DNA of 19,483 nt from assembly GCA_033297205.1 (NCBI GenBank), contig MU859418.1, positions 1-19,483 of the forward strand, read 5' to 3'. Under the pieces are notes generated by a model. It worked only from the letters and a program-made list of their open reading frames with translations, was not told where the DNA came from and did not search any database. Position numbers and translations under genes: made by a program. Below, in pieces: positions 11,000 to 18,920 of this stretch (its first letter is position 1; each line of letters opens with the position of its first letter). The stretch comes from Pseudoneurospora amorphoporcata. Lineage: Eukaryota > Ascomycota > Sordariomycetes > Sordariales > Sordariaceae.

Positions 11000-11041
11000 A
11001 TATTTATAAGCGTAGTAACCTAATTTGGCGTAGCGCTTATA
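11000..11041 (-). other. Gag zinc knuckle with all four ligands changed to Tyr
   Basis: The frame reads YKRYAKLGYYAYKY. The four Tyr at positions 1, 4, 9 and 14 fall exactly on the CX2CX4HX4C spacing, with the conserved Gly just before position 9. TGC/TGT to TAC/TAT and CAC/CAT to TAC/TAT are each a single RIP-type transition. Confidence 0.8.
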
Positions 11042-12343
11042 AAGACTATTTTGTATACGGTAGTTGATGATTGCCTTATTGATTATACGAGATAGTTGAA
11101 CGTCGAAGGCGTTTATGGCGTCGAGATCTATAGCGGTGCCGCCTTGGCTGACGGTACGTTCGGTGGAAGCGGAACCGCCGTTAGGGCTAGAATTGTTTTT
11201 ATAAAATTGGACGGTGGTCTTATTGCGCCAATCGCGCTCCTCGAGGTTAGTAGCGAGTTTGCGGTGTAGGGCAAGCTACTTATTGTAATCGTTGAGAGCG
11301 GGGAGCTCCTGCTAATAAGTAATAGCATTACGGATTTCGTTAGTAACCTTTATTTTTAGGTAATGGGTCTTTATAGAGTTGTTAAGGTCGTAACAGTCGA
11401 TAAGGGTAATAAATCTATCCTCAAAATCGAGCTACTTCTAACCCTTGGTCATCTTTAGGGTCTCGAGGTCACGACGGGACTCGAGAGTAAGATCTATACG
11501 GTCGTACTTGGTATTAAGGTGAGCGAGCAGATCCTCGCCAATCTTCTACTTCCTCTTATCCTTATCGGCTTCCTTTAGTAACAGTATAGCCTGGGTGGAG
11601 AGGGCGTAAAAGGCAGCGCTACTAAGGTACTGTATGATCTAGGCGAATTTGTAATGCTTATTTTGATCGAAGTATTAAGTATCCTAAAACTAATAGAGTT
11701 CGATTTTAATACGTTAGGCGCGGTAAGACTTAGCGCGTTTGACGGCGGTGCTGCCCTCGCCGGTGAAGACTTTAAGGTCCTTGCTAATCCTAGATTTGGG
11801 GGTAGATATATCGTCGTCTATAGGGATAGCTTCGGGAGGGATAGCTCCTAGGCGTATAATCTTCTTAAAATCTTTAATAGTATCGTTCTTCTCCCTAAGT
11901 TTAGCGGTAACGTCCTTCTTAAGTTTATTGTAGGCGTTGGTGGTAATGTTAAGCGCGGTGTTGGTGTCGGTAAGCTTGCTCTAGGTAACGGTGAGCTGCT
12001 TTTTGAAATAGGTGATTTTGTCGTTGAGCTCAGCAATGGTCACGTCCTGGTTTGCCAGCTGCTCCGCGTTGTCGGCGAGCGCGTCGTTGGCGACTGCGAC
12101 GAAGGAGTTTGCCTTAATTACGTCCTGGTCGATGAGTCGGGCGAGCGCGATAATAGTGTGGCTGAAAGCGGGGTGGTTAGTAAGCTTAGAGGCGGTGTCA
12201 AGGTCGCTCTGCTCAGCTGGGGCACCGGGGTTAGGACTGCCGTTGAGAGCCTCTATAATATTCTCGAAGAGTTGCTCGTGAGCGGGGTCGACGATAGAGC
12301 CGATAGCGGAGATGGCAACGTCAACGTCGGTGACGGACGACAT

Positions 12344-12599
12344 TCATTAGCTCGATTAATGAAGGGGATAAGTGCTACCTTGTAGGTGGGAAGCCCTACC
12401 TTGTAGGCGCTGGGGAGAATCGCGGTGCGATTTGTGGTGTTGCTGGTCGGACTCGAGGTCGAACCTGCTAGCGGCGCAGTGCGACCGAAACTGTCGCAGT
12501 GCGATGAGAAGGTCGCGGGCACGTCGGAGATTCTCACGACGGCGGCGATTGATTGAGATGGAGTTGTACGCTCGCAGCGTAATAGTAGGTACAACTAAC
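12344..12599 (-). other. Element B 5' untranslated leader
   Basis: 256 bp between the 5' LTR and the gag ATG. It is GC-rich, with many CpG and CpA steps left, and shows little RIP. It holds an 8-bp inverted repeat (AGTTGTAC at 12562-12569, GTACAACT at 12589-12596) around the primer-binding region. Overlapping ORFs on both strands here look like chance. Confidence 0.6.
12589..12597 (-). other. Candidate self-priming primer binding site of element B
   Basis: Two bases after the LTR the minus strand reads TAGTTGTAC. No TGG, the start of a tRNA-type site, is present. The exact complement GTACAACTA occurs inside the LTR at 12642-12650, just after a pyrimidine tract where a transcript could begin. 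This matches the Tf1-type arrangement in which the 5' end of the RNA folds back onto the primer site. The inverted repeat in the leader is a competing explanation. Confidence 0.45.
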
Positions 12600-12641
12600 T
12601 ATCACAGTGCAGGGCGAGGTAGGGGGTAGATGTGACATACG

Positions 12642-12698
12642 TAGTTGTACGAGGAGAGAGGAAAGGAAGAGAGGGAGGTGTACGGTCTGGATATAGGG
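12642..12698 (-). promoter_or_regulatory. Probable promoter region in the element B 5' LTR
   Basis: On the minus strand CCTATATCC (12698-12690) is followed by a roughly 28-base pyrimidine-rich tract (12678-12651) and then GTACAACTACG. A TATA-like box and a CT tract before the start site are common in filamentous fungi. Two CCAAT boxes lie upstream in the palindrome at 12760-12780. The start site is inferred, not seen. Confidence 0.45.
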
Positions 12699-12759
12699 TA
12701 GGGCTAAGCCATGCCCTAGATCCAGACTGAGGCCCACTGGTACCTGCATACGTGCAATC

Positions 12760-12780
12760 CTATTGGCCAATGGCCAATAG
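12760..12780. promoter_or_regulatory. Perfect 21-bp CCAAT palindrome in the LTR
   Basis: Arms CTATTGGCCA and TGGCCAATAG around a single A put CCAAT/ATTGG cores on both strands. It is unchanged in all three LTR copies (also 5691-5711 and 19447-19467) although nearby bases differ, so it may be a conserved activator (CBC/HAP-type) site or a folding element. Confidence 0.6.
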
Positions 12781-12844
12781 AGACTCGATGGCTGTACCAA
12801 TCGTGCAGCGCATCACCAGTGCCATCATAGGTAATCCTGTAATA

Positions 12845-12849
12845 GGTTG
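12845..12849. repeat. Element B target site duplication, right copy (GGTTG)
   Basis: Identical to 5526-5530. Joining the flanks with one copy gives a continuous element A reading frame (...NKST VYNTS...). Confidence 0.9.
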
Positions 12850-15800
12850 ACTTATTCTAAGCAATCTATTATTCGTCGATTAGAATACTAGAACAAGTAG
12901 TATCGACGTAACCCAATTATTTAAAGCCATTTTTTAATAGGCGAATATTTGTTATGAGGTACGTATACTTGTACCCTTCTAGTAAGTTTAGTGCTAGGTT
13001 GGCGTTAATTACGGAGTTGGGGTTAGCGTTGGCCGCAGATTTAGCCTTGTTTGTGGGACTAGTAACTAAGTAAGCGGAGGCTACGGGTAGTGTAGAGAGA
13101 CTTATAGTTGGAGTAGATTTGAAGCTATCTCCCAAATTCGTTATAGGTTGCCCTAGCTTCTAGCGCTGATGCTTGTACGATTTGTCGGGGAGTAAATAAG
13201 CGAAAAGTTTGCTTCTAAAAGGAAAAATTACCTTGTATATCTGATATTTAAATCGGTCTTGACTTTCAGGGAATACGTAGTAGGTAGAATCTTTTGTATT
13301 CTTCTCTGAATTAGCTATATGTATAATACTGTCTCTAACGTCGCTGGCTAAGTAGATTTCTCGTTCCCCTTTATTAGAATAATAATCGACTTCTTCCTAG
13401 CCTTCGTTCCGTAGTTTAGCAGTCTTCTTGTCCGAAGGTGTATCGTAGGTAATAGTTTCCTCTTTGTTAGCAGCGGTATAAATGCCGTGACGCTTGTTTG
13501 GATTCTACTTTACCCACTTCTTGTAGTACCTTTTATAAGGCTACATTCTCCTCGTGAAAGGCCTAGCTGCCGGGCGGTAGCCCTTTCCTCTGCCTCTATC
13601 TGCCTATCTATTTCTATTATCAGGTCTTTTATTATTACAATCGAAATGGCATAATTCGGTAGTGCTGGTAGAGGTTAAGTCGCGGTTTGGGTAGTTAGGC
13701 TTGCTTCACTAGTTGGACTTGCTTCTCTAATTGGACGACTCGGCGGCTTCGGTTGAATTTGAAGCGCTATATACTTCGGAGGTGGATAGTACTCCCTCTA
13801 ATAGCCTCGTACTTAGTGGACCTAGTAGAGTCCTTTGTATAGGTCTGGTAGATTTAGGCAAAGCGGATGATCGACCGTCGAGTTGGGCCCTTATATAGGC
13901 TATAGTACGCTCCGGGTTATATCCAGCGAGGTTAGAAATAATAAAGGTTCGATGCGTCTCGGCTCTCTATTTAATATATTTTAAGAATTCGTTGACTATA
14001 TCAGTTAATGTCGGTTCGAATACAATCTGCCGCAATCCTGGATATAGCGCTATCTAAATTCGAATATTAATAATGAGCTGGTCTTTCTCTCCAAGTTCGC
14101 GGGCGTACCGAACGATTTGCAAGGCGAAATCTTGTACGTTTTTTCCGTTTCGGTAGTCTTGGTACGTATATTTAATAGAGTCGAGCTTTGCGAGGACGTG
14201 AGCCCGGGTAAGTCGGAAACGCTGGTTAACCAGGCGTTCTTAAGTATCTAGGTTTACCCTAACGTTTGCTCGCTGGGTGGGGGTCAATTAAATAATCTAC
14301 TAAGTCTTTACTACGCTGTAGAAAAGTTCGTAGAAATTTAACATTAAGTACTCTACGCGGGCGTTAGTTGTGGCGTTGCATCTAACTACTTTGAAGAATA
14401 AAAGTATAGATTTGAAGTATGTATCTCCCTTGTATTGGTAGTAGTCCTTACTTTAATATTCCGAATTTAATACGTCTAGGTAAAAGTAGCCGACGTTCTA
14501 GGCCTTCTAACTATTAAGGTTTGCGTTGGGCCCGTCTCTATTAGTTATAGTAACGAGATTCTGGGCTAAGTCTCTCGCAATCTACTAAAAGGTGTCTCTA
14601 TAGCTCTCTTAGATAGATTTAATTAGGCTAGAGAAGACTGCTAAAGCGGCGTCTTCATTATTAGGTAGCCCATCGCCGGGTTGTAAATTAGAGGACTCTT
14701 CAAATATAATTGGTGTAGTTTTATTAGTTATAGCCTTTAGGAAACCTAGGATACCTTTGACGGCCCTGGCAAGGAGTCTGTCAAAACCGGGTAGCCTAGT
14801 TAAGGTGTATACCTTCTAGTAGCGCGGCGCCGGACTATCGGAAACTTCCTCAATCCGTCGGTCGAACGAAGGTAAACTTGAATTGTCAATAGAGACTTCA
14901 GGAGTTGCCGTATTTACGGTACTCGGAGGTTCACGTTGTAGTATCTCGCTAGCCGTGAGGGATAGTAGAAATCCTTAGTTTCTAATTGGGGAACCGGAGG
15001 AATATAGACTTAGGGGATTCTTTATTATCGTAGCCGACCTTGGCAGTGGACTTTGGAATTAAACTCGGTTTGCCGATCCTTTCCGCCTCGTTCTTTCTCT
15101 GAGAATCAAGTTGGGCAGGGTGACGGCCTCGGCCCTTTCCTTTCCTTTTAATTCCGTCTCTAGTTTGGAAAACCTGGGTAAGGAGACTTAGTTAGGTCCT
15201 TCCTCGCCAGTCGGGGCAATTTACGTCTAAGCGTCTCTAAAAGTCAGAAGAAAAGCCCTCCCGCAGTATTAGAGCTTTTAACTGGCTGGCATTTCAGGCA
15301 GGTAGGTCGGTTGTCTCCGCTCTGAAGCGTCTCGATCCTCGGACTCGGAGGCAAATTCAATAGTTGGCGGCCGATGGCCTGAGGAGTCTGCCGATCTCGA
15401 GTCGTTACTGCGGGACGAGACGACAAAGTCGCCTTCTCGATGTAAGTCTAGCCGGATTTGACCGGGGTTCCAGTTGCTAGTGGCCGATAGTGTACTTTCT
15501 TTAAAAGATGTAAAATTAGTAATATCTATAGTTAATTCCCGTTATACTCTTAAAATTCTACCAGGGCTAGCCTCGGGTAATTCTAAGTGCATTTTGGAGT
15601 TTAATTAGCCTAGCTCAGGATCGGGGCTCTAAAACGAGTCCAGCTCGCCTCAAAGATTCCATTCGGTTCCTATTAGGGAAACCATATGCGTATCCTCGTA
15701 TTAACGGTCGTCCAAATTTACTAGTGGTAATTTAGGGGCGTCTAGTATAGATGCGTTACTGCTTTCTAGCCGTAAGGAGACGGGAGCGTCGGGCATAGAT

Positions 15801-17038
15801 TCATCACCACTGGATAGTCCCGACGGCACTACTATTACTCGAAATCTTTACAAAAGGCGGAGCCTTTCCTTCTCCTCCTCTGACTAGGTTTAATTAGAGG
15901 CCGAGTTTAGTTCTGCAAATAGAAGTCTTAGTGTATACGGCATCCGGGTTGAGGGTCGTAGTAGGGAATGCGTAGAGTACTACGTGTATAGTATATCTTG
16001 CTTTATACGTAACTGTAGAATATTAAGGAAGTCTGCAGCAGGTTTGTCGAAGTTAAGTCCATCCTCGTAAGAGGAGTGCTCAACTTCCTAGTATTTAGCT
16101 CGCGGTTTCAGAAAACTGGGCAACAACGGATCTTTATTATCCTCTGACTTTAAAGGGCCGGCTTTAGGGCTAGTCCTAGTAGCGACGTAGTCTCGATTAC
16201 GTTTCTCCCATTCGGATAGGGCTTTAGAGCTCTAGGCTCTAGTAGCGACGGGACCAGAGTCGAGTCTATCCTCCTCGGGGAGGTCTTTATAAGGCTAGCT
16301 TCTAGGGACGACAGGACTGAAGTCTAGTCTATCCCACTCGGGCGGGTCTTCAAGACTCGAGGTCCTAATTTCGGCACTACCAAGCGATTACTTGGGCCTC
16401 TCCCTTTCGGAAACTTCAGATCCTTCGGATCTAGAGTCGACCTTATTACCGCGGTCGGTGGCATTTGGGGCGGTCTCATCGGACTTGCGTCCGGAAGTAT
16501 CAGAGTCGACATCTGCGTCGAATTCGGCTTGAAGTTGATATAGGTTGAGGTATATGACTTAGTCTTCTAGTCGATCGTATGTGGTATTCTCGTCTTCCTA
16601 TCGAAGGTAGCGGCTTGGATTTGACTCGCTTTGGCTGGCTTAGCCAGACTCCTATTAGTCTACGTCCTCCTCGTCGTCATCTCAAAAGAGATTATCCTAA
16701 CTCTCTAACTAGTCTAAGGCTTGCACCAAGCTGTCCTTCTGCTACCAGACGTAGTTTACGGCCGTTTTAAAGAATTGGCACGGGATATAGTAGTCGAGAG
16801 TCCAGGATAGGGGGAAGGTAGGGAGAGTCGCTTACCAGGACTGCCTTATTTCTCGTATACTATTGGTCGCCTCAGACTGGCCGTCGTCGACTTGGGGTAG
16901 GGAGTTTAACAACGTGTGGAAACGCCGTTTATCGTTATCGAATGCATAACGGTACCAACGGGTTGTGGAGTGGGCGATAAGGAAGTCTAAGACGCGTCTG
17001 AGGTCGCGTACTATTGCCAGGTTCGCCAAGTCTAGCAT
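12850..17038 (-). pseudogene. Element A gag and protease N-terminal half (RIP-inactivated)
   Basis: One frame can be followed from an ATG at 17038 (MLDLANLAIVRDLRRVLDF) to the element B junction, with stops but no frame change. The first part, to about 15200, is long and acidic/Ser-rich (DDDEEDVD, SEGSEVSERERPK) with a 63-bp tandem repeat at 16176-16364. A middle part (GFDRLLARAVKGILGF, ESYRDTF) leads into a gag-like core at about 14500-13900 (KYTYQDYRNGKNVQDFALQI, ARELGEKDQLIIN, GLRQIVFEPTLTD). A basic segment (ADRGRGKGYRPAARPF) follows, where a zinc knuckle might once have been, and then the protease start VDTTCSSILIDE near 12907-12872. Gag and pol share one frame here, unlike element B. 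ORFs in other frames at 15244-15426, 16324-16512 and 16579-16770 are shadows. The exact start is uncertain. Confidence 0.8.
16176..16364 (-). repeat. 63-bp in-frame tandem repeat, three copies, in element A gag
   Basis: The landmark CTAGTAGCGACG (or its decayed form CTAGGGACGAC) starts at 16176, 16239 and 16302, a constant 63-bp step. In the gag frame the 21-residue copies contain PEWDRLDFSPVV, PEEDRLDSGPVA and SEWEKRNRDYVA. The DNA copies have diverged, so the duplication is old. Confidence 0.7.
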
Positions 17039-17177
17039 AATACGTGAGGTTTCGGATGACAGGGATATAGACGAATTGATCAGTTAATAAATCGAGCTTA
17101 GCGCGGGTTCGAGCCGTCTCGTATAAATCGAGCCGGGTCGATAGTTCCGTAGGCGAAAACAATGCGAAGGTTAATAG

Positions 17178-17201
17178 GTTCAATCCTATTATTGGGCACC
17201 A
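17178..17201 (-). other. Element A primer binding site, tRNA 3'-end complement
   Basis: The minus strand reads TGGTGCCCAATAATAGG and continues as complement of a T arm. The plus strand has GTTCAATCC, four bases, a seven-base acceptor strand, then ACCA: the exact tRNA spacing of 23 bases from T54 to A76. It lies two bases from the presumed LTR end (TTAACA). The amino-acid identity is not assigned, since RIP may have altered it. It is not a tRNA gene: no 5' half or D arm is present. Confidence 0.7.
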
Positions 17202-17203
17202 TT

Positions 17204-17481
17204 TGTTAAGTGCAAAACACGTCACGACCAAAGGTTGTGATAAAAGATGACTATTCTAATTTCTGATCAAGGAGAGAAAGCTATGGTACAAGTTGCGGAC
17301 TCTCCGAGTCCTTATAAGCGTTCCAGCCCTGGGATGGACTTGCCTAAAGTTTAACTGGCAAGTCAGACTTGCCAAGTCTGAGACTTGGAAGTCTCGGGCT
17401 TTGGACTTAGGACTTGGTAAGTCTCCATAGGCTCGCGCTGAGTCCCACAGGACTTTGGCTTACTACATACATTCTAATACT
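17204..17481 (-). repeat. Presumed 5' LTR end of element A merging into flank
   Basis: The LTR should end (minus strand) at CTTAACA next to the primer site, with TGTTAAG on the plus strand at 17204. The outer boundary cannot be set because no second copy was found in the window. The stretch includes a dense cluster of GACTTG/CAAGTC motifs at 17336-17423. The frame of the neighbouring phosphorylase pseudogene also runs into it with several stops, so the border between gene and element is unresolved. Confidence 0.4.
17336..17423. repeat. Cluster of GACTTG/CAAGTC motifs with overlapping palindromes
   Basis: About nine copies of GACTT(G)/(C)AAGTC lie in under 90 bp. Two perfect palindromes overlap: GGCAAGTC-A-GACTTGCC (17357-17373) and CAGACTTG-C-CAAGTCTG (17364-17380). 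It could be a regulatory array in the LTR, a hairpin in the transcript, or simple-repeat expansion. Confidence 0.65.
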
Positions 17482-18180
17482 CTAACAATCGTGATGTTTA
17501 TATTCGTAAGCATTATTAAAAAGTTTGTCCTTATCTACTCTAGGATATTTGTATTTGCCAGTTTCCTGCTTTGAGTCCGTATCATCCTTCTCCTGAAGCT
17601 GCCGTAGGTACCTTGCAGCTTGTTCTTCGACCTTAGGACAACTATCATCTCCCAGCGTCCTAAGCAAGCTCCGAATATTCTTGTTCGGTCGGCCGTACAT
17701 ATGCTCAGCTTCAACCTTAGCCTTTAAGTAATCAGAATATTGTCTTCCAAAATTGCAGTAAATTAGGATATTACTAATAATAATATCGCCGAGGATAACT
17801 TCCCGACTCTTCTTAGGGAATAGCACCCCGGCGCAAATGCCGACGATCAAGGCTAGGGAAATATTAGGGTAACCGATTTGGACGGCGGTAGCTACACCGG
17901 CAGCCGGAACTTTGCCTATAGTATTAAGAAGGACAATAACTATATAGAACCTCCCGATCCGCTTATACGTATAGATATTGCTGTCCCCTTAGGCCCTGGC
18001 ATATCGGTGCTAATTACTACCCCTTCTATCCCAGAAATCGTTGAGGAATAACAAAACAGCTACTCGTTCCTTAGGTAATGCACAAAGAATCGCAATCTTA
18101 AAGCCGTCTTTGCTTACAGGAGCAACGTACTTGGAACCGTCCCCTATTGTTGTAGAGCGGGTATCTTGCCCGATCTAGTA
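17482..18180 (-). pseudogene. Broken PNP_UDP_1-type nucleoside phosphorylase domain of a fungal NLR-like protein
   Basis: The minus frame from 18120 reads PVSKDGFKIAILCALPKE, then LNDFWDRRGS, a TAG, HRYARA, a TAA, GDSNIYTYKRIGRF, GKVPAAGVATAVQ, LALIVGICAGVLF and KKSREVILGDIIIS, then a helical tail ending EYKHHDC and TAG. The order DGFKIAILCAL, the IVGICAGV nucleotide-binding region, the REVxLGDxIIS strand and the final HKHHD-like end are those of the phosphorylase/nucleosidase domain found N-terminal to NACHT or NB-ARC in many fungal NLR/STAND proteins, which act in allorecognition and related defence. Internal stops of TAG/TAA type show it is broken, probably by RIP. No in-frame ATG is evident; the frame stays partly open to about 18320. 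The rest of any NLR would lie downstream, where element A begins, so A may have inserted in or beside it. Confidence 0.72.
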
Positions 18181-18517
18181 ACGACGACACCAACGCTTAT
18201 CAGTTTTCGAAACGTCCGTATAAATCCTCGCGTTCAAAATAATGATCTTTTCAGTGTCGCGCGATGTACGAGATGTTTGTGTGACGAACGGCAGTCTAAT
18301 TTGCCTAAGTGAGATAGCTAAAGGTAGTAACTATTAGAGTCGTTCAGTGAAGCTAAAAGGTTTACAACAAGTATAGTATTATTATATTAGTTTCAGTTAT
18401 AAAGATCAATTGACTACTGTCGAACTATTTGATAATATGAGTTTTCTAGTCGTTCCTTTATACTCCGTGCTTTTCCTTAACGCTTTAGTTTTGGAGTGTC
18501 TGCTTATAGTGAGTACT
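18181..18517. other. Upstream sequence of the phosphorylase pseudogene, no clear gene
   Basis: The minus frame of the pseudogene is open from about 18180 to 18320 (for example RDTEKIIILNARIYTDVSK) and then hits two adjacent stops. No ATG or recognisable domain is seen. It may hold the degraded start or a first exon. Confidence 0.35.
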
Positions 18518-18897
18518 GTCATGGGTCTGGCGCTCAGAGGTAATGCCTAGCTTTCATGCGCCAGGCCTATGCCTGCTAGGGGTTCTCTAAACTACTCAGC
18601 AGACCACTGGCCTTCCTGGGCTCGCCCGGCTCGCCTCAGTTTAGCAGGCTTGGCATTCCTTCTTTCCCGTACACCTTTCGTGTATTTAGTCATGCCCAGT
18701 CTAGCTTCCAGACTAGCTCAGTCTTCTTACTCCTTGTCGAATATTACAAGTTCCCAACAAGGCCTACCTGCGTGTCAACCTCGTAGAACCTTTATAAGTA
18801 CTTCCTCTTTATAAGCGCCCTTCGGGCGTTCCCTTATCCCTATTCCTAGTCTTATATTATACTATCTTATCGTAAGCGGGGCTGTCACATCCCGACA
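18518..18897 (-). repeat. LTR-like segment with TATA boxes (weak)
   Basis: On the minus strand it begins TGTCGGGATGTGACAG and ends ACCCATGACA, with two CTTATAAAG boxes about 75-105 bases in. This resembles a solo LTR (TG...CA, short TGTC inverted ends), but there is no matching target duplication and no second copy in the window. The plus-strand ORF here (18569-18814) has no recognisable domain. Confidence 0.25.
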
Positions 18898-18920
18898 ACT
18901 TGGTTGGTCCGCGTTATTAC

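Larger units (their letters stand above)
10748..12343 (-). pseudogene. Element B gag (RIP-damaged)
   Basis: Starts at a true ATG (MSSVTDVDVAISAIG) 256 bp inside the 5' LTR and runs in one frame to a TAA at 10748-10750 that may itself be a mutated CAA. The first 120 codons are open and GC-rich. Later stops are mainly TAG/TAA in Gln/Trp positions. The N-terminal third is acidic and helical (LANQDVTIAELNDKI), the middle has a gag-like helical core (YNKLKKDVTAKLREKND ... DLTLESRRDLETLKMTKG), and the C-terminus is Arg/Gly/Asn-rich (RRNRRGRGGYNNNNR) and then Ala/Pro-rich. The zinc knuckle at 11000-11041 has lost all four metal ligands. The last 25 codons or so overlap the pol frame. Plus-strand frames in this region are shadows. 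Confidence 0.9.
5531..12844 (-). mobile_element. Element B: complete Ty3/gypsy (chromovirus-type) LTR retrotransposon, RIP-mutated
   Basis: A full-length 7314-bp element on the minus strand: 5' LTR 12600-12844, leader, gag 12343-10748, pol in the -1 frame to 5853, polypurine tract, 3' LTR 5531-5775, and 5-bp duplications GGTTG. The domain order protease-RT-RNase H-integrase-chromodomain is that of Ty3/gypsy chromoviruses. The two LTRs are equal in length and differ at 11 sites, all transitions. Frames are intact apart from point stops, so decay was by base change and not by deletion. It landed in the protease region of element A. Confidence 0.95.
12600..12844 (-). repeat. Element B 5' LTR (245 bp)
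   Basis: Direct repeat of 5531-5775: same length, 11 differences, all C/T or G/A. Terminal inverted repeat TATCACAG/CTGTGATA as a family; in this copy the start reads TATTACAG. CCAAT palindrome at 12760-12780. Confidence 0.95.

Noticed and set aside
10712..11023. 103-codon plus-strand ORF
   Set aside because: Antisense shadow of the gag C-terminus and gag/pol overlap of element B.
12012..12629. Several overlapping ORFs on both strands
   Set aside because: GC-rich gag start and leader give long chance frames; only the minus ATG at 12343 continues into a gag-like protein.
17178..17201. A tRNA gene
   Set aside because: Only the 3' end (T loop to CCA) is present, the T-stem partner upstream does not pair, and genomic CCA next to an LTR end is the mark of a primer binding site.
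17336..17423. CRISPR-like or satellite array
   Set aside because: Motifs are six to eight bases in both orientations with irregular spacing and no spacers of constant length.
18569..18814. 81-codon plus-strand ORF as a secreted protein gene
   Set aside because: No family, no clear signal peptide, and it overlaps an LTR-like stretch; not enough support.
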